Positions 1 to 9,675 of a stretch of 64,000 nucleotides of DNA are shown here, one piece after another. The notes under the pieces were generated by a model. That model did not search any database. It saw only the letters and a program-made list of their open reading frames with translations, and was not told the origin of the DNA. The stretch spans positions 58,204 through 122,203 of the forward strand of contig NZ_LPUY01000065.1 in assembly GCF_001518015.1 (NCBI RefSeq). Direction: 5' to 3'. A program made the position numbers and the translations under genes. This DNA is from Tritonibacter horizontis. Its GTDB lineage: Bacteria; Pseudomonadota; Alphaproteobacteria; Rhodobacterales; Rhodobacteraceae. Positions within the stretch are counted from its first letter, which is position 1; every line of letters begins with the position of its first letter.

Positions 1-591
1 GACGGCGCGGATGCGCTTTACGGTCATTTCGGTGCGGATACGCTGGACGGCGGCGACGGCGCGGATACGCTGCATGGCGGCGCGGACAACGACCATACCC
101 AAGGCGGTGCCGGCGACGACGAGGTTCACGGCAATGCGGGCGATGACACTGTGTCTGGCGGCGCGGGCGCGGATGCGCTGTTTGGCGGCACCGGCGATGA
201 TGTCGTTACCGGCGCCGATGACGAGGCGACTGGCGACTTTGTAAACGGTGGCGACGGGGATGATACGCTGATTGCTGGCGCCTCTGACGTGGTCACTGGC
301 GGTGCCGGTGCGGATCAGATCCTGCTAGGCGACTGGATTGCGCAGGGCACGGTCGATCTGGTCGATTTCGATCCCGCCGAAGACCGGCTGTTGCTGGTCT
401 ACGATGGATCTCAGGGCGTGCCGGACGTCGCACTCGAGACGGACCCGCAGACGCCCGAAGAAACCATCCTGCGGCTCGATGGGGTCGAAGCCATGCGCCT
501 GACCGGGGCCGAGAGCCTGACGGTCGAGGATATCCTGCTGGTCGAGGCCGGGGATGAAGACGTCGCCTTCCTGCCGCTGCCGTCCAGATAG
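1..591 (+). CDS. RTX (hemolysin-type calcium-binding repeat) protein, C-terminal part
   Basis: The reading frame is open from the window edge to the TAG at 589-591, so this is the 3' end of a longer gene (196 residues visible). Residues 1 to about 105 are tandem glycine/aspartate-rich nonapeptides of the GGxGxDxxx type (for example GGAGADALF, GGTGDDVVT), which bind Ca2+ in the parallel beta-roll of RTX proteins. The last ~90 residues lack repeats and are acidic, as in the C-terminal secretion domain of type I secretion substrates. Secretion and calcium binding are family knowledge. The toxin, protease or adhesin part lies outside the window, so the specific role is unknown. Confidence 0.9.
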   Translation, partial: DGADALYGHFGADTLDGGDGADTLHGGADNDHTQGGAGDDEVHGNAGDDTVSGGAGADALFGGTGDDVVTGADDEATGDFVNGGDGDDTLIAGASDVVTGGAGADQILLGDWIAQGTVDLVDFDPAEDRLLLVYDGSQGVPDVALETDPQTPEETILRLDGVEAMRLTGAESLTVEDILLVEAGDEDVAFLPLPSR

Positions 592-996
592 ATCCACCGC
601 CGCTTTCTCTGCCCCCATTCGATCACAGCCCGTTCGACCTTGCCGTTTTGCGATGCCGGTTCCACAGGTGTTTCGCATCGGGCCTTGCCCGATGCGACCG
701 GCGCAGGCCCCATGGGGCCTGCGCCGCCACCGCCATACGACGGGCCTTTTCAGCTGGCGAGGCCTTTGCCAGGCTGCGGCCTTCGCAACGCAGGGGCGGC
801 GTGGCCTTAGGTCGCCCCGGACGGGGAGGCGGACCCTGGCCGTTTTTCTTTGCAAACCCGCATCAAATCCAGTACCGACCTGCAATCCGTGCGTGGAATC
901 ACCTCTTGTTGGACCCCGCATGGATATCTCCATGGGCCTGCGCTGGACGACATCCCGGCCTGCGCCATCCACTTTAACCTCGCAAAGGAGACCCCG
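592..996. other. Intergenic region before rpsO
   Basis: I see no supportable gene here. The region holds two adjacent strong hairpins (675-697 and 701-726, listed separately) and the rpsO leader with AAAGGAG at about 984-990. Overlapping open frames on both strands lack family features and initiation signals. Confidence 0.6.
675..726. terminator. Two tandem perfect hairpins downstream of the RTX gene
   Basis: Positions 675-697 form a 10-bp perfect stem (CGCATCGGGC / GCCCGATGCG) with a 3-nt loop. Positions 701-726 are a 26-bp perfect palindrome centred on CCATGG. Neither is followed by a clear U-tract, so this could be an RNA-stabilising or REP-like structure, or transcription-end structures working with Rho. 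Confidence 0.5.
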
Positions 997-1266
997 ATGT
1001 CGATCACTGCAGAAGAAAAAAACCGCCTGATGAAAGAATTCGCGACCAAAGAGGGCGATACCGGTTCTCCGGAAGTCCAGGTTGCAATTCTGACCTCGCG
1101 TATCAACACGCTGACAGAGCACTTCAAGACCCACAAGAAAGACAACCACGGTCGCCGTGGCCTTTTGAAAATGGTTGCTCAGCGTCGGAAGCTGCTGGAC
1201 TACACCAAAGGCAAAGACGAGGCCCGCTATCAGGACCTGATCAAGAAGCTGGGCATCCGCCGCTAA
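997..1266 (+). CDS. rpsO: 30S ribosomal protein S15
   Basis: This 89-residue protein matches S15 in length and sequence: the N-terminal MSITAEEKN start, the TGSPEVQ motif, the helical core with [11 protein letters not shown] and the LLDYTK segment, ending KKLGIRR. S15 binds the central domain of 16S rRNA early in small-subunit assembly. The start at 997 follows AAAGGAG by 7 nt; the longer open frame upstream is not conserved S15 sequence. In many bacteria rpsO lies directly before pnp; here two genes lie between them. A strong intrinsic terminator follows at 1293-1322. Confidence 0.98.
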   Translation: MSITAEEKNRLMKEFATKEGDTGSPEVQVAILTSRINTLTEHFKTHKKDNHGRRGLLKMVAQRRKLLDYTKGKDEARYQDLIKKLGIRR

Positions 1267-1292
1267 GCGACGCGCAGACCGAATTGACCACG

Positions 1293-1322
1293 ATGCCCGT
1301 TCCGATCTGGAGCGGGCATTTT
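1293..1322 (+). terminator. rpsO intrinsic terminator
   Basis: A stem of 11 base pairs (1293-1303 with 1309-1319, one G-T pair) with a 5-nt loop starts 26 bp after the rpsO stop codon and is followed by TTTTGCG. It is placed to end rpsO transcription before the CobW gene. Confidence 0.8.
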
Positions 1323-1435
1323 GCGTTTGACCTCCAGGGATCCTCCCGGCCTGGATCACGTCGACCTGCGCGCCTTGGGGCCTGCGCCTCCCCCGCCACC
1401 GATGGAGTGGCTTGAGCTTTACTGCATTTCATGAT

Positions 1436-1450
1436 TGTTACGTTATAACA
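1436..1450 (+). promoter_or_regulatory. Candidate Zur operator
   Basis: TGTTACGTTATAACA is an AT-rich near-palindrome resembling the alphaproteobacterial Zur box (core TGTTATAACA type). It ends 19 bp before the start of a CobW-family gene, a family often derepressed by zinc shortage. The assignment rests on motif similarity and context; no scoring matrix was applied. Confidence 0.5.
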
Positions 1451-1469
1451 CATTGTACAGGAGTCACGC

Positions 1470-2684
1470 ATGTCCGATCCCCGCCTTCCCGTTACCGTGC
1501 TGTCCGGTTTTCTCGGCGCGGGCAAGACCACGCTGCTCAACCGGATCCTGAACAACCGCGAGGGGCGTCGGGTTGCGGTGATTGTCAACGACATGTCCGA
1601 CGTCAACATCGACGCGGATCTGGTGCGGGCCGGCGGCGCGGACCTCAGCCAGACCGAGGAAACGCTGGTGGAAATGTCCAACGGCTGCATCTGCTGCACC
1701 CTGCGCGACGACCTTCTGGCAGAGGTCCGACGGCTGGCGCTGGCAGCCCGTTTTGACTACCTGCTTATCGAGTCGACCGGGATTTCGGAGCCGCTGCCAG
1801 TGGCGGCGACCTTTGATTTCCGCGACAGTGCAGGCGAGAGCCTGTCGGATGTGGCCCGGCTGGACACCATGGTCACCGTCGTGGACGCGGTGAATTTGCT
1901 GGCAGATTTCGCCAGCCATGACCGGCTCACCGACCGGGGCGAGGCCCTGGGCCAGGCGGATGACCGCACTTTGGTGCATTTGCTGACGGATCAGATCGAA
2001 TTTGCCGACGTCGTGATCCTCAACAAGGTCAGCCGCGCCACAGTTGACCAGCGCGATGCGGCCCGCAAGATCATTCGCAGCCTCAACGCCGATGCTGAGA
2101 TCATCGAAGCGGACTACAGCAATGTGCCAGCGGACAAGGTTCTCGACACCGGTTTGTTCGACTTTGAAAAGGCCCATGAACATCCGATGTGGGCCAAGGA
2201 GCTCTATGGCTTTGCCGATCACATTCCCGAAACGGAGGAATATGGCATTGCCTCTTTCACCTACCGCGCCCCGGCCCCCTTTGACCCGCAGAAGATCCAT
2301 GCCGTCCTGAATGACACCCTGCCCGGCGTGATCCGCGCCAAGGGGCATTTCTGGATCGCAACGCGCCCGGATTGGGTGGCGGAGTTTTCGCTGGCCGGGG
2401 CCCTGTCCAGCGTGGCGCCGCTCGGGACCTGGTGGGCCGCCGTGCCGCGCGACCGCTGGCCAACGCATGATCAGGCGCAGGCCTATATTCAGCGTCACTG
2501 GCAAGAACCGTTCGGGGATCGTCGCCAGGAACTGGTTTTCATCGGGGCCGGGATCGACTGGCCGCTGCTGAAGTCCAGGCTGGATGACTGCCTGGTCGCA
2601 GGGGCGAACCGGGACACACTTTCCCGGTATGAAGGCGCGCCGGACCCGTTCCCGGTCTGGCGGCGACAGCCCGCAGCGCAGTGA
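1470..2684 (+). CDS. CobW/COG0523-family GTP-binding metallochaperone
   Basis: A 404-residue G3E-family P-loop GTPase. Walker [10 protein letters not shown] is at residues 13-21, the metal-binding motif C73-I-C-C76 is present, and LNKV is a plausible guanine-specificity motif. The C-terminal CobW domain (about residues 270-380) ends the protein. Family members deliver metals, notably Zn2+, to client enzymes using GTP; many are zinc-starvation genes. The ATG at 1470 follows AGGAG (1459-1463), and a Zur-box-like dyad lies just upstream, which favours a zinc chaperone over a cobalamin role; no cobalamin genes are nearby. The stop overlaps the next start by 4 bp. Confidence 0.88.
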   Translation: MSDPRLPVTVLSGFLGAGKTTLLNRILNNREGRRVAVIVNDMSDVNIDADLVRAGGADLSQTEETLVEMSNGCICCTLRDDLLAEVRRLALAARFDYLLIESTGISEPLPVAATFDFRDSAGESLSDVARLDTMVTVVDAVNLLADFASHDRLTDRGEALGQADDRTLVHLLTDQIEFADVVILNKVSRATVDQRDAARKIIRSLNADAEIIEADYSNVPADKVLDTGLFDFEKAHEHPMWAKELYGFADHIPETEEYGIASFTYRAPAPFDPQKIHAVLNDTLPGVIRAKGHFWIATRPDWVAEFSLAGALSSVAPLGTWWAAVPRDRWPTHDQAQAYIQRHWQEPFGDRRQELVFIGAGIDWPLLKSRLDDCLVAGANRDTLSRYEGAPDPFPVWRRQPAAQ

Positions 2685-2980
2685 CCATGGGCGCGCGGCA
2701 TCGAAACGGCAACCGGGGCGCGGTGGCACTGCCCCTGCGGCGGCGACAAGAGGACCCGATGCAGGCCTATGACCGCCTGCCCGCCGCCCTGCGCGCCTGG
2801 ATTCAAGGCGCGCGTCTGCCCTGGTCGGCGCAATCCTGTCACCGCATCTGGCAGGCCGCGCGCCGCGACGGGTTGGACCCCGAGGCCGCATTGGACCGGC
2901 TGGAGGCCGCCGAACAAAGGACCCTCCAGGCGATCCGGCAGCGGCAGCAGGCCCCCAAGCCCGGCGTCCCCCGAAGCTGA
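2681..2980 (+). CDS. Small DUF6525-like protein
   Basis: A 99-residue basic protein. The central block, with [10 protein letters not shown] followed by LPWS and an amphipathic helix with alternating R/E/A, resembles a short family of unknown function (DUF6525) that I recall from Rhodobacterales. A GTG start at 2681 overlaps the preceding stop in GTGA, suggesting translational coupling to the CobW gene; an ATG at 2687 is the alternative. There are no membrane segments or catalytic motifs. The function is unknown; coupling to a metallochaperone is the only clue. Confidence 0.65.
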   Translation: MTMGARHRNGNRGAVALPLRRRQEDPMQAYDRLPAALRAWIQGARLPWSAQSCHRIWQAARRDGLDPEAALDRLEAAEQRTLQAIRQRQQAPKPGVPRS

Positions 2981-3151
2981 GCGAGCTCTTTCTTTCTGCG
3001 CCAAAGTCATGTAAGGGCGGACTATCTGAGACGATGTGCCAGGACCCCGGTACGCGAAAGCAAGATAAGAAGGGGTCGGCGGCAATGGGGCCGCTACGCA
3101 ATATGGAGACCCGGGATACGCCTGGGAGCGCTCCGACTTAGGATACGACAG

Positions 3152-5293
3152 ATGTTCAATGTGACGACAAAGACAATGCAGTGGGGCGAAGAAACGCTCA
3201 CGCTGGAAACGGGTAAGGTTGCGCGCCAGGCAGATGGCACCGTGATCGCGACCCTGGGCGAAACCTCGGTCATGGCCAACGTGACCTACGCCCGCGCCCA
3301 GAAGCCCGGTCAGGATTTCTTTCCGCTGACCGTGCACTACCAGGAAAAATACTATGCCGCCGGTAAAATTCCGGGCGGCTTTTTCAAACGCGAAGCGCGT
3401 CCGACCGAAAAGGAAACGCTGACAGCCCGTTTGATCGACCGACCGATCCGCCCGCTGTTCGTCCCCGGCTTCAAAAACGAAGTTCTGGTGATGTGCACGG
3501 TGCTGTCCCACGATCTGGTCAATGACCCCGATATCGTCGCGATGATCGCAGCCTCTGCAGCGCTGACCATTTCCGGCGTGCCGTTCATGGGCCCGATCGC
3601 CTGCTGCCGCGTTGGCTATGAGGGCGGCGATTACGTCCTGAACCCGACCGTGGATGACATGCAGGACCTGCGCCTGAACCCCGATCAGCGCCTCGACCTG
3701 GTTGTGGCCGGCACCAAAGACGCCGTCATGATGGTGGAATCCGAAGCTTACGAGCTGACCGAAGAAGAAATGCTGGGTGCGGTGAATTTTGCCCACGAGC
3801 AGATCCAGCCGGTTATCGACCTGATCATTGATCTGGCCGAAGAAACCGCCAAGGAACCCTTCGATTTTGTTGCGCCGGATTATTCCGAACTGTTCGCCGT
3901 GGTCAAAGCCGCCGGCGAAGAGAAAATGCGCGCGGCCTATGCGATCTCTGACAAGCAGGAGCGCGTTGCCGCTGTTGCCGCCGTCAAGACGGAGATCATC
4001 GAAGGTCTGAGCGACGAGCAAAAAGAAGACGCCAACCTCGGCTCCGCGCTGAAAAAGCTCGAGTCCGGCGTTCTGCGCGGTGACGTGGTCAAGAACGGCC
4101 GCCGCATCGACGGTCGCGCCCTGGATGAGGTCCGCCCGATCCAGTCCGAAACCGGCCTGCTGCCGCGGACCCACGGCTCTGCCCTGTTCACCCGCGGTGA
4201 AACGCAGGGTCTGGTTGTGACCACGCTGGGCACCGGCGACGACGAGCAGTTCATCGACGCGCTGCACGGCAATTTCAAATCCAACTTCCTGCTGCATTAC
4301 AACTTCCCGCCCTACTCGGTGGGTGAAGTTGGCCGCGTTGGCTCCCCCGGTCGCCGTGAAATCGGCCACGGCAAGCTGGCATGGCGCGCGTTGCAGGCGG
4401 TTCTGCCGGCCCCGACCGACTTCCCCTACACCATCCGCGTGGTCTCCGAGATCACCGAATCCAACGGCTCCTCTTCGATGGCGTCCGTTTGCGGTGGCTC
4501 CCTGTCCATGATGGACGCGGGCGTTCCGCTGAAAGCACCGGTTGCCGGTGTTGCGATGGGTCTGGTTCTGGAAGAGGACGGCTCCTACGGCATCCTGACC
4601 GATATCCTCGGCGACGAAGATCACCTCGGCGACATGGATTTCAAGGTTGCGGGCACCGAAGCGGGCATCACCAGCCTGCAGATGGACATCAAGGTCGCAG
4701 GCATCACGCCTGACATCATGAAGTCCGCACTGGCGCAGGCGAAAGCCGGCCGTCTGCACATCCTGGGTGAAATGGCCAAGGCGCTGACCGAAGCCTCCGA
4801 ATTCTCCGAGCACGCACCGCGTATCGAGACCATGACCGTGCCCACCGACAAGATCCGTGAAGTGATCGGTTCCGGCGGCAAGGTCATCCGCGAGATCGTC
4901 GAAGTCTCTGGTGCCAAGGTCGACATCAACGACGACGGTGTCATCAAGATCGCATCTGCCAATGGCGAGGCCATCAAGAAGGCCTATGACATGATCTATT
5001 CGATCGTGGCGGAGCCGGAAGAAGGCGCGGTCTACACCGGTAAAGTCGTGAAGATCGTCGATTTCGGCGCCTTCGTGAACTTCTTCGGCAAGCGCGACGG
5101 CCTTGTGCACGTCAGCCAGATCGAAAACCGCCGCCTGAACCACCCCAGCGATGTGCTGAAGGAAGGTCAGGAAGTGAAAGTCAAGCTTCTGGGCTTTGAC
5201 GATCGCGGCAAGGTGCGCCTGTCCATGAAGATCGTGGACCAGGAAACCGGCGAAGAGATCGTGGCCGAGAAAAAAGAAGACACCGCCGACTAA
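3152..5293 (+). CDS. pnp: Polyribonucleotide nucleotidyltransferase (PNPase)
   Basis: A 713-residue protein of standard PNPase length. It has two RNase-PH-like domains (about 1-210 and 310-540) separated by an all-helical linker, then a KH domain containing VIGSGGKVI near residue 570, then an S1 RNA-binding domain ([16 protein letters not shown], about 622-690). It degrades RNA phosphorolytically 3' to 5' as a trimer and is a degradosome component in many bacteria. The start gives the conserved MFNV N-terminus. In many bacteria rpsO sits immediately upstream. A strong terminator follows at 5303-5340. Confidence 0.98.
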   Translation: MFNVTTKTMQWGEETLTLETGKVARQADGTVIATLGETSVMANVTYARAQKPGQDFFPLTVHYQEKYYAAGKIPGGFFKREARPTEKETLTARLIDRPIRPLFVPGFKNEVLVMCTVLSHDLVNDPDIVAMIAASAALTISGVPFMGPIACCRVGYEGGDYVLNPTVDDMQDLRLNPDQRLDLVVAGTKDAVMMVESEAYELTEEEMLGAVNFAHEQIQPVIDLIIDLAEETAKEPFDFVAPDYSELFAVVKAAGEEKMRAAYAISDKQERVAAVAAVKTEIIEGLSDEQKEDANLGSALKKLESGVLRGDVVKNGRRIDGRALDEVRPIQSETGLLPRTHGSALFTRGETQGLVVTTLGTGDDEQFIDALHGNFKSNFLLHYNFPPYSVGEVGRVGSPGRREIGHGKLAWRALQAVLPAPTDFPYTIRVVSEITESNGSSSMASVCGGSLSMMDAGVPLKAPVAGVAMGLVLEEDGSYGILTDILGDEDHLGDMDFKVAGTEAGITSLQMDIKVAGITPDIMKSALAQAKAGRLHILGEMAKALTEASEFSEHAPRIETMTVPTDKIREVIGSGGKVIREIVEVSGAKVDINDDGVIKIASANGEAIKKAYDMIYSIVAEPEEGAVYTGKVVKIVDFGAFVNFFGKRDGLVHVSQIENRRLNHPSDVLKEGQEVKVKLLGFDDRGKVRLSMKIVDQETGEEIVAEKKEDTAD

Positions 5294-5302
5294 GTCGCGG
5301 TG

Positions 5303-5340
5303 CGCGCCGGGACAGTGTCGCCCTGTCCCGGCGCGTCTTC
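5303..5340 (+). terminator. pnp intrinsic terminator
   Basis: A perfect 13-bp GC-rich stem (5303-5315 with 5323-5335) with a 7-nt loop, followed by TCTTC, begins 10 bp after the pnp stop codon. Confidence 0.8.
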
Positions 5341-5447
5341 TCTCAAGACCCGCTTTCCGCCGCAATGCCTGCGGCGGGGCCATACCATCCCAGGGCACGG
5401 CAAGGGCCCCGTCCCTCAGCAACCGACACAAGAGTTGGAGACCGGCT

Positions 5448-6359
5448 GTGCCTTCGGAACCAATCCAGACATTTCTATCCGCCGCCGCGCCACGCTGGGC
5501 GCAGACTGGCAGCGCCGCACCCGCCGGGCGGGTCATTGCGCATCTCCGCGACCCCAAGGGGACGGACCACACAGCCCATGCGGATCTGGCGCAAGAGATC
5601 GCGTTTCTGTCCCAGCCCCGCGCGCAAACACCGCTTTTTGTCAGTTATTACACCAAGGACACCCCCTATGAGGCCCTAGCCGACCGGCTGCGGACCTCGC
5701 TTGATGCGCTGGGTCTGCCCCATCGGATCGAACCTATTGCGACACGCGGCAGCTGGGTGGCAAACACCGGCCTGAAAGCCGGGTTCATCGAAGAGATGTG
5801 GCAGGACTCCGACGGTCCGATCTGCTGGATCGACGCCGATGCCGAACTTCTGCGTGCGCCCTATATGGTCTACGATAACCCGTTTGATTTCGCGATTGTG
5901 CGACGCCACGGCTGGTATGACATTTCAAGCTTTGTCTACTTTGGGAAATCGCCAGCCGCCGGGCAGCTGATCGCGGATTGGGCGCAACTGTGCCGCGACA
6001 CCCCCCATGTCTGGGATCAGGCGCTGCTGACCCTGGCCTGGTATCGCACCGCCCGCGACAACGCGCTGGCGTCGCTTTGGCTGAACGATGGCATCTTTCG
6101 CTTCCCCCGCCCCTGGGTGCGCGACCTGCGGGACCAGCTGCTGTATTATCCGTTCAAGCGGAAAATCCGGCCCTATGTGAGCCAGAAACAGGCATCGCGG
6201 GAGCTGAAGACATTTATGGATGCCAGCAAACGCGACACCACGGAACTGGGGTCGGATGATATCTGCCCGGCCTTTCGGACGGCGCTGCAATCCGGTCGGT
6301 TTGACCTGGCTGATAGCCTGGACGCGATGTTCAGCCGCGCCCCGTCAGAAAACGCCTAG
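5448..6359 (+). CDS. Putative glycosyltransferase (nucleotide-diphospho-sugar transferase-like)
   Basis: A 303-residue soluble protein starting at GTG, preceded by TTGGAG. The central segment CWIDADAELL (about residue 125) has the DxD-type acidic motif that binds metal and sugar nucleotide in GT-A folds. The following FAIVRRHGWYDISSFVYFG and a WDQALLTLAW block are typical of short transferases acting on surface polysaccharide. The family is not certain. It converges on a pyruvyl transferase gene (4-bp 3' overlap), and a GT25 gene lies 1.7 kb further on, so a role in glycan decoration is likely but inferred. Confidence 0.6.
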   Translation: MPSEPIQTFLSAAAPRWAQTGSAAPAGRVIAHLRDPKGTDHTAHADLAQEIAFLSQPRAQTPLFVSYYTKDTPYEALADRLRTSLDALGLPHRIEPIATRGSWVANTGLKAGFIEEMWQDSDGPICWIDADAELLRAPYMVYDNPFDFAIVRRHGWYDISSFVYFGKSPAAGQLIADWAQLCRDTPHVWDQALLTLAWYRTARDNALASLWLNDGIFRFPRPWVRDLRDQLLYYPFKRKIRPYVSQKQASRELKTFMDASKRDTTELGSDDICPAFRTALQSGRFDLADSLDAMFSRAPSENA

Positions 6360-7168
6360 ACCGCCCGCTGCAAGGCCCGTTCAAGCGCCTCTGCTACCTT
6401 CGGAATCGCCTCGAAATACGACAGGTCCGCATCCTCGGGTTTGTAGATCGCATCCAGGCTGCCATGGTCCGGCGCCTGGATCGCTGCGATGTCCGGCCGT
6501 CCAATCGCGGCGGCATAGTCCAAGAATTTTGAATTGGTCGGGTCGAGATGCTTTTCCACCCGCAGCCGCACATTGGGAATTCCATAGCAATCGGCGGCGA
6601 TCAGCCCATGCAAACTGGACGACGCGATACACTCGCACTCCCCGATCAGCCGGAGCGTTTCCATCGGCGGCGCATTGACCGGAATATTGACCACACCCGG
6701 AGTTGTCTCCAGCATCTGGCGCAGCACCGGCGAGTCGACATCTGTGTAATGCAGCACGATGCCCCATTTGTAGGTCTTTTCCCGCTTGGGAGTATGAAGG
6801 CGGTCGAACAGCAGCCCCGGATCGCCCAGCGGCACATCGTGGCGATCGCCCAGCCTTGCGCGGGTCACCGGGCCGCGCAGCGCAATCGGATCCAGCAGGA
6901 AGGACGACACCTGTCCTTCTCCGGTCAGGCAACCGGATCCCCAGACCCGGACCGGATCGAACCGGAACTTGCGCAGCCGCTTGAGCCGGCGATCGACAAG
7001 CATTTCCAGAAGGCTGCCCACCGCTGCGAAATCGCAGTTGGACACCCGCGCGTGACAGACGCTTTGGCCAGTAATCGCCTCGAACAACATCGGCGAGATA
7101 TCATCGCCAAAGTTGATTTCGCCATTGCGTCTGCGGCTGTAGAAAAGCCGGATATCACGTTTGCCCAT
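6356..7168 (-). CDS. Polysaccharide pyruvyl transferase family protein
   Basis: A 270-residue protein with the family layout: N-terminal NFGDDISPML, a central WGSGCL turn, LGDPGLLFD, and a C-terminal CIASSSLHGLIAAD motif near residue 195 that marks these GT-B-like enzymes. They transfer pyruvate from phosphoenolpyruvate to sugars of exopolysaccharide or cell-wall glycans. Start ATG at 7168. It is divergent from the 7302 gene and convergent with the transferase at 5448. The exact acceptor sugar cannot be read from sequence. Confidence 0.85.
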   Translation of the reverse strand: MGKRDIRLFYSRRRNGEINFGDDISPMLFEAITGQSVCHARVSNCDFAAVGSLLEMLVDRRLKRLRKFRFDPVRVWGSGCLTGEGQVSSFLLDPIALRGPVTRARLGDRHDVPLGDPGLLFDRLHTPKREKTYKWGIVLHYTDVDSPVLRQMLETTPGVVNIPVNAPPMETLRLIGECECIASSSLHGLIAADCYGIPNVRLRVEKHLDPTNSKFLDYAAAIGRPDIAAIQAPDHGSLDAIYKPEDADLSYFEAIPKVAEALERALQRAV

Positions 7169-7301
7169 GTGCTCTCTTTCGTCTGCGAACTTCCCTGCGC
7201 GCCCTGAATGCTATATCCGCTGTTGAACTGAATTGCGAACGGACAATTCCGGCAGGGCTGGATGGCCGCGACGATCTCAAAACCGACATGCGGGTAGCGG
7301 A

Positions 7302-8048
7302 ATGAAACGCAAGAAATCCAGATTCGAACAGATGTTCTCGCTCTCGCGGCATCGCAAGCGCTGGGGCGCTGCCGCACATGCGGCCGCGAACGCAGAGCTG
7401 TCCACGATGAAGACCACATTGATCGACGCCGGCGCGCCTGTGCAGACACGCGGCGCCGCGAAATCGCTGGATGCCCATATCGAAAACCTGCGGGTCGAGT
7501 TTTCAGGCCGCCCAGAGCTTCTGTGGCACCACGCAAAGCTGATCGTGTTGATCCGGCGCGATTTCCGCCTCCAGGAAACCTATGCCCAGTTTCGCGCACT
7601 GTGGGATCAGGAGGGCGATTTTCTCTGCGCCAACCTCAACATCCGCTGGCTGATCTCGGCGACGGATACGCTGGCAGATCATGACCCCGACCCGCAGGTG
7701 CGCGCGGTTGCGATGATGGCCTCGTTGCTAGTCAATGCGGTCAAGGTTCAGGAGAGCGAGCGGTTCATCTGTGACACAGGCAGCGCCGTGCCGAACCCGG
7801 CGCATATTGAACGTTTGCAGACCGATCTGGTGCCGCTGTTCGAAGGCATGTCCTGTTTTACCATCGGCACCGACGACACCCTGCGCAACATGTATTGGCG
7901 GCTGGAACCCTTTATGGAGACCCCGCCCGCCGGGGCGATCCTGCGCGCGATCTGGGACAGGTTTCAGGTGGAAGATACCGTATTTGCCCGCCTGCGCGCC
8001 CTGCATACGCGCGACAAAACAGGCTGGTGGCGCGACACACCCGACTGA
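7302..8048 (+). CDS. Uncharacterised 248-aa protein
   Basis: I do not recognise the family. The ATG at 7302 is preferred over upstream starts because the extra N-terminal residues are of low complexity. The N-terminus is basic (KRKKSRFEQMFSLSRHRKRW); the rest is predicted alpha-helical with many tryptophans and arginines, no signal peptide and no membrane segments. It lies between two glycan genes (pyruvyl transferase and GT25), so an accessory role in surface polysaccharide is possible. No catalytic motif is visible. Confidence 0.65.
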   Translation: MKRKKSRFEQMFSLSRHRKRWGAAAHAAANAELSTMKTTLIDAGAPVQTRGAAKSLDAHIENLRVEFSGRPELLWHHAKLIVLIRRDFRLQETYAQFRALWDQEGDFLCANLNIRWLISATDTLADHDPDPQVRAVAMMASLLVNAVKVQESERFICDTGSAVPNPAHIERLQTDLVPLFEGMSCFTIGTDDTLRNMYWRLEPFMETPPAGAILRAIWDRFQVEDTVFARLRALHTRDKTGWWRDTPD

Positions 8049-8055
8049 CCTGCCG

Positions 8056-8835
8056 TCAGGGCTGAAAATCGTCAGGCTTGAGGTCAATCTCGCGCCGGTC
8101 CGCGCGCCCCAGCTGACCAAGCGCCCGCAGCCCCATACGCAGCTGCGCCGCAATCCGCCGGGCGCGGAACCTCGGGCCGGGTTTGCGATCCACGGCTGCG
8201 CCCGCATCAATCGAGGACACCGGCGCAAACGGCGTCGCGATTCCGTGGGACGCGCAGCGATCCAGTTGCAGGGCACAGGCCGGTTCGACCTGATAGGAGG
8301 TCATCCCATAGGCGCGACACAAGACAGCATCGGCCAAACCCGGTGTCTGCCGGGTATCCTCAAGCAGGTATCGCGCGCCGTCAGGCCACAGCACATAGGC
8401 AGCGGCACCCGACCGGTCCTGATAAAGTCGGCGGATCACCAGGCCGGGCACCAGGGCGCTGGCCCGCTTCGCCACCAGTTTGCGCCGTCCGCGGACTTCC
8501 AACGTCACATGCTGCGCGTTTTGAATATTTTCCAGGGCGGCAAGGACCTCTGGCACCCGGCGGGACAACATCGCGTCATCTTCGAGCACAAGCGTCGGCC
8601 GTCCCGTCGCAATGATCCGCTCCCAGGCAGCGATATGGCTGAGCAGGCAGGCCTTTTCGGTGGTTTTCAACGGGCGTTCCCAGCGCTCCCAATAGGGCGC
8701 GCGCGACTGGGCCGCAGGATCTGACGCTGAAATTGCGTCAAGCCGTTCATAGGCCAGCCCCAACCGCTGAAGCTGCGCCGCCATAAAGGTCATGCGCTCG
8801 GTCGCGCTTGGGAGATTTATGACGAGAATATCCAT
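8056..8835 (-). CDS. Glycosyltransferase family 25 (LPS/surface glycan)
   Basis: A 259-residue protein starting MDILVINLPSATER, the hallmark N-terminus of GT25 enzymes of the LpsA/Lex1 type. TLVLEDDAM (about residue 88) supplies the ExD/DxD metal-binding site, and GAAAYVLWPDGARYLL matches the conserved G-AY segment. Family members transfer galactose or other hexoses to LOS/LPS. The start was set at 8835 because the frame upstream encodes unrelated low-complexity residues. Its 3' end lies 7 bp from the convergent 7302 gene. Confidence 0.85.
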   Translation of the reverse strand: MDILVINLPSATERMTFMAAQLQRLGLAYERLDAISASDPAAQSRAPYWERWERPLKTTEKACLLSHIAAWERIIATGRPTLVLEDDAMLSRRVPEVLAALENIQNAQHVTLEVRGRRKLVAKRASALVPGLVIRRLYQDRSGAAAYVLWPDGARYLLEDTRQTPGLADAVLCRAYGMTSYQVEPACALQLDRCASHGIATPFAPVSSIDAGAAVDRKPGPRFRARRIAAQLRMGLRALGQLGRADRREIDLKPDDFQP

Positions 8836-9024
8836 TTGGCTCCTGTGCCCCCCTGCTGAACCTCTGCGGCACGGATCGGGTCTGATACCAGCACCCGCTT
8901 GACCGGCAACCGGTCGGTGGTCAGCGACGGGTGGCTTTGCCTTTGGCAATGACGCGGCCATGGCCTGGGCAACCGTCCGACCAGACGGCCCCCCAGGCCT
9001 GCATGCGGCAGAAATGCCGGAGGT

Positions 9025-9675
9025 TTATTGCGGCGCCTTGGTTTTCCGCAGGTAGGGGAAGATGGTTTCAAATTCACCGAACTTCGCCTTGGCATCCTCG
9101 TTGGACACCGACGGTGGGATGATCACATCCTCGCCCGGCACCCAGTTGGCAGGTGTGGCGACGCCTTTTGCGGACATCTGCAACCCGTCCAACGCGCGCA
9201 GAACCTCGGCAAAGTTGCGCCCGACCGTCATCGGATAGGTCATCGACAGCTTGAGCTGCTTGTCCGGGCCGATGATAAAGACAGACCGCACGGTGGCGCT
9301 GTCGGCGGGGGTGCGCCCATCGGGCAGATAGGCCTCTGCCGGCAGCATGTCAAAGGCCTTGGACACGGCCAGACCGACATCCGCGATGATCGGGAAGCCT
9401 GCCGGGGATTTGGCGTAGGTTTCAATATCGCCTTTCCACTTGCGATGGTCCTCGGCGCTGTCCACCGAGACGCCAATCACCTTTGTGTTGCGGGCGGCCC
9501 ATTCGTCCGCCAGCTGCGCGACGGCAGAAAACTCGGTCGTGCAGACCGGGGTGAAATCCTTGGGATGCGAGAACAAAATCGCCCAGTTGTCGCCAATCCA
9601 ATCGTGGAAATTGATGGTGCCCTGATCTGTTTCAGCCGTAAAATTCGGCACCACATCGTTGATACGCAAACCCAT
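9025..9675 (-). CDS. Peroxiredoxin, 1-Cys Prx6 type
   Basis: A 216-residue AhpC/TSA-family protein with the peroxidatic Cys45 in SHPKDFTPVCTTE, the partner Thr, and R-containing SATVRSVFIIGPD. The C-terminal extension (about 160-216, with NWVPGEDVIIPP) is the Prx6 signature; no resolving cysteine is visible, consistent with a 1-Cys enzyme that reduces H2O2 and alkyl hydroperoxides. ATG at 9675 gives the conserved MGLRINDVVP start. It is divergent from the aldehyde dehydrogenase across about 290 bp that should hold both promoters. Confidence 0.93.
   Translation of the reverse strand: MGLRINDVVPNFTAETDQGTINFHDWIGDNWAILFSHPKDFTPVCTTEFSAVAQLADEWAARNTKVIGVSVDSAEDHRKWKGDIETYAKSPAGFPIIADVGLAVSKAFDMLPAEAYLPDGRTPADSATVRSVFIIGPDKQLKLSMTYPMTVGRNFAEVLRALDGLQMSAKGVATPANWVPGEDVIIPPSVSNEDAKAKFGEFETIFPYLRKTKAPQ

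Noticed and set aside
2495..5572. 1025-codon open frame on the minus strand over pnp
   Set aside because: It is an antisense shadow of pnp and the CobW gene caused by biased codon use; its residues resemble no protein.
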